64,000 nt of DNA, taken from the NCBI GenBank assembly GCA_027946365.1, contig JAPEUQ010000022.1, positions 124,001 to 188,000 of the forward strand. Reading direction: 5' to 3'. Source of the DNA: Kalmusia sp. IMI 367209. Taxonomy: Eukaryota > Ascomycota > Dothideomycetes > Pleosporales > Didymosphaeriaceae. The position numbers were made by a program, and so were the translations under genes. The notes under the pieces were generated by a model. The model was not told the DNA's origin, searched no databases, and worked only from the letters and a program-made list of their open reading frames with translations. Shown here piece by piece: positions 27,816-36,059 of the stretch (position 1 is its first letter; every line of letters starts with the position of its first letter).

Positions 27816-28597
27816 GGACATAACAAAGAACGAGGGTCATGCTCTTGTTAGCAAATATCCCTGTATGAGCTGGGCCAAGATGCCTACGCATGAGAAGCTA
27901 CAATCCTTAGATCGTGTGAATAAGCGGCTGGCATCCGAGGAAATTCCTGAAGTAGATGAAGAGATCTTCCGCTGGCGCATGTCGCTCGTCATTCGTGACA
28001 TCGTAGCGTGGGATAGGGACAAGGGTAAGCGCCTTCCTTGCTGATCGATCGATTCTCCCTTGCTCATATCATAAGCGAAACGAACTACACCGATCGGATA
28101 TGTAACTATCCCGATTCCTCAAACGGCTCCCCTTCCGTACGACCCAGTGCGAGATATGTAGGTAAATCGGGAGCATCATGCAAGGCTCTGGTGCTGGTCA
28201 TGCGCCCTCATGTTTCATGGGCGCAGAAGCCACAAATCGAATCAGTCCCTTTCTGCTCAAGGACAAGCAGCAAATGATAAAGACATTGCTGTCGGCAAAG
28301 GTAAAGCAATTGTACTGCGATATATCAGTGTTGCACCGAAGGACCCAGGAACGAAAAGGGCCCACAACACCTGGCGAGGCAATGCCTAGCCGGCCGGGAT
28401 CATGTCCGGCCCTGACTCGAGACTCGTGCCTAGCAGCACCATCGTTCAACCAATCCAGTATCAGTGATACACCAGAAGCAAGCCATACTAATGACGCTGG
28501 CGTGGGTTGCCCCATTCAGGTCCGTAACGTCGGACTTCATGCGTACACCTGGGACGCCAACCACTTCAAGAATGTGGTATTAGAATTACCCGACTAG
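27816..28597 (+). pseudogene. Multi-exon coding remnant of unknown function
   Basis: Coding-like segments follow one another on the plus strand. The frame at 27816-28024 starts after a CTTAG acceptor, includes ATG at 27865 (MSWAKMPTHEKLQSLDRVNK) and ends at a GGTAAGC donor. An open segment from about 28075 to 28157 follows (TTPIGYVTIPIPQTAPLPYD), and 28178-28597 is an open frame ending NVVLELPD. I could not join all three in one frame without a stop, so the gene is either decayed or mis-spliced by me. A further coding-like piece lies upstream at about 27650-27780 (WLNFQEELLAKTPESLPD). No family recognised. It converges on the YDR124W-like pseudogene. Confidence 0.3.
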
Positions 28598-28779
28598 GAA
28601 TAAAATTAGTTCCAAGACCCCTAATCAATAGCCTAATCCCTGAAACGTGTGACCTTGATTGAAGCGACGCAATTTTTCGTTCTCTTGTAACTGAAAGACC
28701 CAATTTCGTGAATGAATAGACAAACGAGACTAATATTCCATCACATGTCCATGAAGGAATACCCCGAGCCACCAACAAA

Positions 28780-30400
28780 TTATTGCGAAAGCCGAAAGTA
28801 GTCTTGATCGAGAATCCCATCGTTTGAAGAGACAGTAGTGAAATCGTGAAGTGGGTACTGCAACTCCGCAAGCTGAAAGGGGTTGAACATGAAGTTGTTG
28901 CACGGCGTGTTGGTGGAGAATTGGTCATCGACAACCGTTGAGCTCAAACCAGCGTTTGGAGGGAACGATGTATAGTAGGACGCGGTGCTTTCATTCTGAG
29001 AAGCAGACACTCTTGACACCATGGCTTCAGAAAGAGCAGTTGACGGGGAAGCGTTTGTTGGCAAGGAAGAATCTGTTAGCGAAAAAGTATCTGTTAGCGA
29101 GCAAGCGTCAGTTGGCGAGGAAACTTCAGTTGGAGATTCATGCGTTGATGGCTTCACCACCCGGGGATATATAAGACTATCCCCTCTTGGTGAAGTCGGA
29201 CGAGGTAGCTTGATCCAGCGAACAAAGCACGGGTCATCTGATTCTGGACCTCCCTTTATATGATCTTCGTGGAGTTGAGCAATACGAAAAAGGCTAGGGA
29301 GGATGCCATCAAGAGCCCTTTTCTTCAAAGCCTTCTGGAAATCTTGGGCCTTCGACCTCGAGAAATCAGTTATGTCAGTCTGTTTGACATGAAACAAAGC
29401 CAACTTGCGGAGTTCCTCAATCCAGGGCTTTCCTCGCTTCCCGTGTTTCTCGTCACTATCCCGGTGAACAAACATGAAATCAACGGCTATAGCCGTAAGA
29501 TCTATCACATCCTTAGCTCAGATAATCACTTGATGAGAAGGTTGCACGTACCTTTATGTCGTAGATGGTAAGTCTCCCCGTATCTCACTTTCGGTGACCA
29601 CTAACTTGGTCTGCGTTTGTTTTTATAGGCGCGGTACGGTTTCCACTCAGTCAATGTTTCCATATATTTGATCCATGCCTGCACGATGTACCGTAGTGGG
29701 CTCACACCCAATTCTTCGAAGCGAGTGGTGTAGAAACGCTCCAAGCCCTCCACGTCATCTAGGCGAAAGACATTTCCACAATTGTGTGGATCAATTCCCT
29801 CATCTATGTTATCTGCACGAAAGACCTGAACCTCGAAGTCGCTGTCGTTCAGATCTTCCCAAAGGCGGTGGTCCTTTTCGCGCTTGCAATCGAGTGCGTA
29901 AGTTTCTGATCCCTTTCTCTTCAAGCTCGAGTGATTTATTGGTCGAGCGTTAGGGAACAATTGCTCTTCATCTATCGCTGTTTCCACAACGTTTTTCAGA
30001 GTGTTGTAGAAGTGCTTCAAGTTGATGTATTTCTCACTGTTGCTCGCTGTATCCATAAACATCTGGAGGCTATTAAGTTGACGCTACAGCAGTATAGAGT
30101 GTATGGCTCACCACCACCATGATGAATCTCCTGAAAATTTCTCTTTTGACCATGTCAAATTCGGGTTTTCGAATATTATCAGGTAGTTGTGCGCCGTATT
30201 GCTCTTGTAGGGCTTGCACGCGGCTGGGAGTAACCACCGAAGGAAAAGGGTTGGATTTTGTGCATGGACGAAAAGGCTCAAGCAAGCCCGCTTGGTTGTT
30301 GAGAAAGTCTACCATCGCGACATTCTTAAGGAGGTCAGCTAATTTTAGGGATAAAACAAAAAGAACTGACCGCTTCGTTGACAAAGGTTTGGTCGACCAT
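28780..30400 (-). pseudogene. YDR124W-like (DUF2841) gene with an internal stop
   Basis: Minus-strand exons 30400-30371, 30324-30112, 30062-29552 and 29501-28780 join in phase with GT/AG borders. The middle holds the helical-bundle block of the family InterPro names after the hrmA-associated cluster protein AFUB_079030 and yeast YDR124W. It reads ELGVSPLRYIVQAWIKYMETLTEWKPYRAYKNKRRP when followed along 29730-29610, then S-stop-W-SPKVRY. The stop TAG at 29603-29601 sits where the family has the first Trp of a Trp-Trp-Pro-like signature, and the frame stays open for 250 codons after it. The C-terminal third is Ser/Thr-rich with imperfect short repeats. Upstream of 30400 the frame stays open for 16 codons to a TGA, so a first exon may be lost or elsewhere. 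Function of the family is not known to me. Confidence 0.5.
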
Positions 30401-30559
30401 CACGGCGATCGATGTCCATCGCTTAGGAGGGAATTGATTGTAAAACCATCAATGCGGGAAACAAAGCAGTTTCATAACCCGTGAACACGGGTGAGGTGGC
30501 CTGCAGGGATAGACGGAGGAATCCCACTAATGCAGGTAGATATGCAGGGCGCGTAACAC

Positions 30560-30800
30560 CGTTGACGCGCGGTGGGTGGAATGGCCTGCCAACGCATGTG
30601 GAAAGACGGAGTGGGTGACAGCCAAGCATTCCTCGTGACACCCACGCATTCCTCGCCAACGCAAATGAGTGGACGAGGGGATGACTACCAAGCATTCCAT
30701 GACAACGTTAGGTGAGTGAACGGGACGGGTGACGACCATGCATCCTCGTCAACGCAGATGGGTGGATAGATTGCGTGTGACAAGCAGGCTGCATACACTC
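30560..30800. repeat. Degenerate minisatellite, about 46-bp unit
   Basis: Units begin with CAACGC/CAACGT at 30590, 30657, 30703 and 30750. Shared features are a GTGGRNGG-type purine block, a GGGTGAC or GGATGAC motif, and an ACCAAGCATTCC or ACCATGCATCC block. Units two and three are 46 and 47 bp long. Unit one is 67 bp because its CATTCCTCG block is partly duplicated. A weaker copy precedes 30590 (TTGACGCGCGGTGGGTGGAA). It lies between the YDR124W-like remnant and the Myb/Zn2Cys6 gene. Confidence 0.7.
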
Positions 30801-30859
30801 ATTTAAGTTGTTCAGTTCCGCAGGAAGCGATATGAATCGCTTTCAGCAGCTCAGCGATT

Positions 30860-31364
30860 ATGGGTTCTTTCATGCCTACCCATCCTGCCCCCACCAAACC
30901 AAAACGCGCTACTCCAGGAGACCATTATTGGAGTCCTCAAGAGGACACTTCTCTCCTCTTGTACTTCGAATGGGGTCACACATGGGTGCAAATGTCGGAT
31001 CGTATCCCCGGAAGGAGCCCTACGGCATGTCGTTTGCGGCACAAAAACCTCATGGCAGAACGTGCAACGGTAACAACCCCGAGGTGTAAAGAGTGTACTC
31101 GAGCCAGAGCAAAGGTAAGCATTTGGCTGCATGGTCCTGTTTTGAACTTCGTTGATTAAGTAGTAGTGTTCTATTCGTAGTGTATGGCCGCAAATGTGCG
31201 AACGTTGCATGGAACGAGATCTGCCATGTCGTACAGCAGAGAGAGTGCCGATAGGCGGTTTCTCTTCGATGAAAGTTCCCGTAGAGCCCACTTACAACCC
31301 TTCACCGACATACTCATTAGACGCGGAGCAGAAGTCGAAGCTCACAGTACGGATACCGCTGTAG
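30860..31364 (+). CDS. Small Myb/SANT plus Zn(II)2Cys6 protein
   Basis: Two exons, 30860-31114 and 31167-31364, with a 52-bp intron (GTAAGC donor, TAG acceptor at 31166), giving 150 aa. Residues 23-62 form a single Myb/SANT-like repeat: three spaced aromatic positions (W24, W42 and an F/Y cluster between) and the PGRSPTACRLRHKNL recognition-helix segment. Residues 76-106 form a Zn2Cys6 cluster with spacing C-X2-C-X6-C-X9-C-X2-C-X6-C (C76, C79, C86, C96, C99, C106) and the basic residues usual between Cys2 and Cys3. The intron falls between the third cysteine and the preceding Lys. An alternative acceptor at 31180 would change frame and destroy the cluster, so I chose 31166. ATG 30860 has A at -3 and G at +4. 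Likely a nuclear DNA-binding protein; the remaining 44 residues have no domain. I know of no standard family with just these two modules. Confidence 0.6.
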
Positions 31365-31929
31365 GCTGTTTCACGGTTATTGGGGAACGAGGTAGGGTGG
31401 TTCGACTCACGAGGAAAACACGCTAACCTAGCGTAGTTTAGTTTCGCGCCTATTTCTATGTATTGTATTGTCCCACCGATAATACCTACAAGTAAAATAA
31501 ATAGTGTACATTCAAAGAGCCCGCGAAGTTGTGGAGCTTCAATAGTATAGCCTTTCGTCACACAGAAGTCATAGCTATAATAATGATAATTCTCATGAAC
31601 CAATTCCAAAGTCTGATCCTGAGCCAAGTGCGTGGTACGCAATCTGTTACTAGCGCGAAGCCACATTGACATACACCTGATGAAGCGTACAGGAACAAGG
31701 GATGACTCCTGCAGCCACTGAAGTACGAAATTGCATCGATTTACTCAGTCTATTTGACAGGCATGATACGATAATTGCTCGTTTGTAAAGAAGCTAGTAA
31801 TCTCGACCATTCGATGCTCTGGTGCCTTCTTATATCGAGGCTCTCTCGCCTTCAAGACCTTCACCACTCACGACTTTCATCCTTAATCCATCTCAAAAGT
31901 CGCGCGACAATATTTCGCAGACATATAAC
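31365..31929. other. Intergenic, no gene seen
   Basis: This lies between the Myb/Zn2Cys6 gene and the RRM gene. A GGTTCGACTCA stretch near 31398 resembles a tRNA B box, but no A box or stem pairing accompanies it. It probably holds the 3' UTR and the RRM gene promoter. The frame of the RRM gene is open upstream of its first ATG to 31822, so a further exon may lie here. Confidence 0.4.
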
Positions 31930-32887
31930 ATGTTAAGGCTGCCTTCGTCTCGCACAAATCGCCGTATTGAATATCTCTTACTTCTCGTTGTCGGAAAGGC
32001 TTGTTTCCTTTCAGATTGGCGTGCCTTCAAAGATGAATTACGAAAGTATATTACAGAGCCAGGATATGTGACTGTATGTTCAGGGCAAGAATTTGGAACC
32101 AAGCAAGGATACTGCCATTTGAAGGATTGGGATGATGCAATTTCCATTTGCAGTTAGTTTCCCATAGATACTATATATCTGCATTCATAATTCTAACGAT
32201 AGTACAGACAGCCAAGAATTCACGTCAGAGGTTCTTCTTCACATCGTCGTACAACACCCGCAAAGAATCGGGTTCGAGATAGGTCGGTGCAACTGCGAAA
32301 TTTATTTCCCAAGAGTCGGGCGGGGAGGGCACTTGCAAACATTTGCTTTCGAGTCGAATGTCATCACGGATCAGAACGATTGCGGACATACGTCCAGCTC
32401 TCGATCGACATATTCAGCAAGCGGCGCTACGTGTCGTAGCGACCTTCGTATTCTACCGCGTCCAGCAACGCGACCTGCAAATTCCATGAGCTTCTACGAT
32501 ACTCAAATAGCCACCCCAACATATCCGCGAAATATGCATGGTTGCCCAGTAAATCCTAGAACGGGAGTAGTGCTAATCGAGCGACGTGGAATTTTTATCC
32601 AAAATTATCCTTACGCCGCCCAGGAACACGATCTTCTACACATTCTTCATAACCATGGATTTTACCCATTGCAGTGCATGATACATAGAAAACGAAATGG
32701 AAGTTCGAAAGGTGTCGGATCGGCTCATTTTAGGACTAATGTGGAAGCTCAAGCGGCGGTGCAGAGGCTTCAAGGTTCCACCTACCTAGGTGGTAGATTA
32801 CTTGCTCTACGCTTAGACATGGAACCAACAGTGATTAGGGGATTTGATTCGGCGGCTCTTGCTGCCGTCGGCAACTCTTTCGCTTGA
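31930..32887 (+). CDS. RRM RNA-binding protein, possibly with two RRMs
   Basis: Proposed exons are 31930-31963, 32015-32152 and 32208-32887, giving 283 aa. The C-terminal RRM (about residues 184-265) is clear: RNP2 as IFIQNY and RNP1 as KGVGSAHF, ending in a GGRLLALRL strand. The first part reads MLRLPSS, then HWRAFKDELRKYI across the first intron, then KQGYCHLKDWDDA. This is the pattern of a first, more divergent RRM whose last strand is not obvious. The start is the first ATG in a frame that remains open further upstream, so the N-terminus may be incomplete. It is an RNA-binding protein of unknown target. It sits 2 kb from the YDR124W-like remnant. Confidence 0.55.
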
Positions 32888-34120
32888 AGGAGATAGTGCT
32901 CGAATCGTTAAGCAGTTCGCGTTCTTCTTGCCGATGACGTCTTTTATTAATGGTCCGAGGAAGAGGTCTTTGAAAGCCAGGAAGAAACGGAGCCGTAGCG
33001 AAAATGCCCAGGAATGGAAGTGACTGGTGGTGCCCTTCAATAAGCTACTCAGGCAAGGGAATCGCGTGTATTTAATAGGAGCATTCGGTGAAGATTGGCT
33101 TGCAATGATAATGTTGTTGATTTTCATGAGGCGACTGGGTACTCCGGGTCCTACAATATTGACGTCTATGTTGAAAGCTTCGCGCGTCCAATTGAATAAC
33201 TCACCCACTCATCGGAGAACCATGTTGATTATTTGTGGTAGTCTACCTTGCATTTTCATTTCAAGCCCACCAGCGCGGCGAGCCCAACATCATGTCGCGT
33301 CTTGTTCTCGCGTCTCCACAGCATGTTTCCGACTACGGACTGAATGAAGATGCCTGCAAGATCGGATCCAGAGAGGTAAAGAACTCGCATGCCCTACATT
33401 CGACGATAACAGACTTGTGCGTCTTGTATTGACGAAACAAGAGCATGACCACGTTCGCGACTAGTAAACGGCGGCGCGATTTGAATAAAACCGCTCGCAG
33501 CTACTGCTAGGCGATGACGCTACGATAGAGTGAGGGGACAGAGTTCATTGGTACTAGCAGGACGCCAAAGTCTGTTCCACTGAGTCCCAGTAGCTTTGAA
33601 TGGGTTGACTTTTAATGGAATACCGAGAGTGGAGTTTGTTGTTCTCGTCTACCACATGAAGCTTGCCCAAAAAGGATTGGTGAAGTATGGAATGTCGGTT
33701 AAAACGATTCGCCGATGGCCCTAGCATCGGTGCACACTATGAGAAACGTCTCTCTGTTCCATCGTATCCCTGTTATTCCGCCCTAACCTCGCCTAGGCTA
33801 GCGCGTTCGCCGGGCGGAGTAATTTTGACAGCATTTCCATCACCCGAACACCATCTGCCTAGCCCATCTCCATCTCAACTAGCTTGACGTTGTTCGGCAA
33901 GAAATATACCGAGCTTCTCCTTCCGCACGTACAATGTAGTCGTCACCCTCGGTATCGCTCCACGTTTCTTGCCCCCGCGGCCCCGGATTGCGGATGAATA
34001 TGCGGAGAAAGAGGCTAAAACAGTCCTGCAGCCGTGTAGATCTAATTGATATAACATAGCTGAGTCCATCGCCCGCATCATGGCGATGATATCTCGTGTG
34101 GTAGGTGCTCCTCGTCCAGA
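32888..34120. other. Intergenic, gene-poor
   Basis: No supported gene. Short frames near 33027-33347 and 33687-33887 have no domain, and the second has an ATG but only 66 codons. This is the right edge of the gene-poor block, ending at the promoter of the carboxylesterase. Confidence 0.45.
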
Positions 34121-35911
34121 ATGGCGTCCTCAATCATCGCTCATCTATTTCTTTTCATATTATCCACTTCACTCATTCTTGCATCGCCTACCGCACTCTC
34201 TACACCTATCGTGAAACTCCCTTATGGCAACTTTAGCGGCGCTTATAGCTCCACGTATAATCTGACCTACTGTATGTGAGTCCCAGATGTAAAGCAGCCA
34301 TCTCCGCCAAGCCATTATTATCTTCAGAACATTTGCAAATCATTTGCCTCCTTGCATCCTCGTCCACGTAGACTTGACTGACCTCAATCCTCCACACCCA
34401 GACCGGAAAATTCCCTTCGCTGCCTCAACAGCAGGCCGCAATCGTTTCCGCCGCCCGCAACCACCCCTTCCCCTCACAAATGGCACGTACAACACCGACC
34501 AGCCCTTCGACATGTGCCCCCAACGCACAGTCAACGGCTCAGAAGACTGTCTCTACTTGGGCGTATACTCACGGCCTTTCCGCGCTCCGCAGCCCCTCCG
34601 TCCCGTTCTCCTAACTTTCTACGGCGGCGGATTTATCCAAGGCAGCGCCTCGTTCACGATTCCGCCTTCCGGCTTCCCTGTGCTGAACGTCAGTCAAGAG
34701 AATGACTACGTAGTTGTGTATAGCAACTATCGCACCAATGTATTCGGTTTCCTTGCCGGGCACAAGATCGCAGAGCACGCAGAAACAGATCTGAACACGG
34801 GCCTTCTAGATCAGCGGGCGGCTCTGGATTGGATCCAATCCCACATCCACGCCTTTGGCGGCGACGCTTCTAACGTAACGATATGGGGTCAATCCGCGGG
34901 CGGCGGCAGTGTCGTGGCGCAGACCATTGCTACTGGGAACAGTGGGAAGAAGTTGTTTAAAAAGGCGATGAGTAGCAGTCCGTACTGGCCGAAGACATAC
35001 GCATACGATAGCGCCGAGAATGAGAGGTTGTATGAAATTGTGGTGGAAGAGGTAGGGTGTAAGGGCACGGAGGATGAAGTGGAGTGTTTGAAGGAGGTCG
35101 ATGTGCAAGTGCTGAGGAATGTAAGTTTGAAGTTGACGACGGAGAAGCAGTATACAACGAGCAGCTTCACGTGGGGTCCTGTTGTCGATACAGAGTTTCT
35201 CACGAGGCCGCTGTCGGACGCTATTCGGAAGGGAGCGCTAAATGCTGAGCTAGTGCTCACATCGTACAACCTGCACGAGGGGGAGAACTTCATCCCTCCT
35301 GGCCTAAACTCTGCATATGGATCTGCAGGCTTCAATTCTTCCTCTGCTGGCTTCGACGCTTGGCTGAGAGGTTATTTACCAGACCTTTCAGATGCAGATA
35401 TGCAGCGAGTAAAGACCTTATACCCTGCAAACGGCACCGCCGAAGAGATCACTTGGAACACCACATACACACGTGCAGGGCTGTTGTACCGAGACCTTCA
35501 GCTGGCGTGTCCGGCGTACTGGCTCGCTGACACAGCAAAGGATGGTTGGCTGATTGAGTATACTATCTCGCCTGCAAAACACGCTTCGGATACTATATAC
35601 GTAAGTGATACTTTTTGCTTTCCTTGCATTCATTCGCTGATCAATGTATTCTTCAGTGGAACCAAATCAACGCGGTCCAGCAGTCCGACCCCTTGACATA
35701 CAAAGCATACGCCGGTGCCATGGCCTCGTTCGTACAGACCGGAGATCCGAATGCGCACAAAGTGACAAACGAAAGCGTATCCGGCGTGCCAGCTCTGAAG
35801 AAGAGAAAGCAGTTCGTAATTCGCAGTGGAGGGGTAACAAACGGGAACGTGACTTCGCTGGAAAGGAGATGCGCTTTTTGGCTCTCAGTCGCAGAAAGAA
35901 TACCAATATGA
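34121..35911 (+). CDS. Secreted type-B carboxylesterase / lipase
   Basis: Three exons, 34121-34271, 34402-35600 and 35657-35911, giving 534 aa. The N-terminus (MASSIIAHLFLFILSTSLILASPTA) is a signal peptide. The alpha/beta-hydrolase fold follows: EDCLYLGVYSR (the family's EDCLxLNV block), YGGGFIQGSASF (oxyanion hole), and the nucleophile Ser in GQSAGGGS. A Glu/Asp and a His that complete the triad lie further on; I assign them only by family. Several Asn-X-Ser/Thr sites fit a secreted glycoprotein. It hydrolyses carboxylic esters, substrate unknown. The third exon (WNQINAVQQSDPLTYKAYAG) was joined by the phase-0 GTAAGT donor at 35601. Convergent with spc7, 148 bp between stops. Confidence 0.92.
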
Positions 35912-36059
35912 TGAAATAGCGGTCTTCCTCCGTTTCTGTAGAGTGGCCCCTTGCTAATAGACTTAACGAATCCCCTGTCACTCTCAAAACAACAACGCTG
36001 ATCCAAAAATAGTCGTAACTCGTAACTAATCATCAAAGTCCTAACATTCAAAGCAAACT

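Noticed and set aside
31398..31410. GGTTCGACTCA resembling a tRNA B box.
   Set aside because: No A box upstream, no stem pairing and no terminator.
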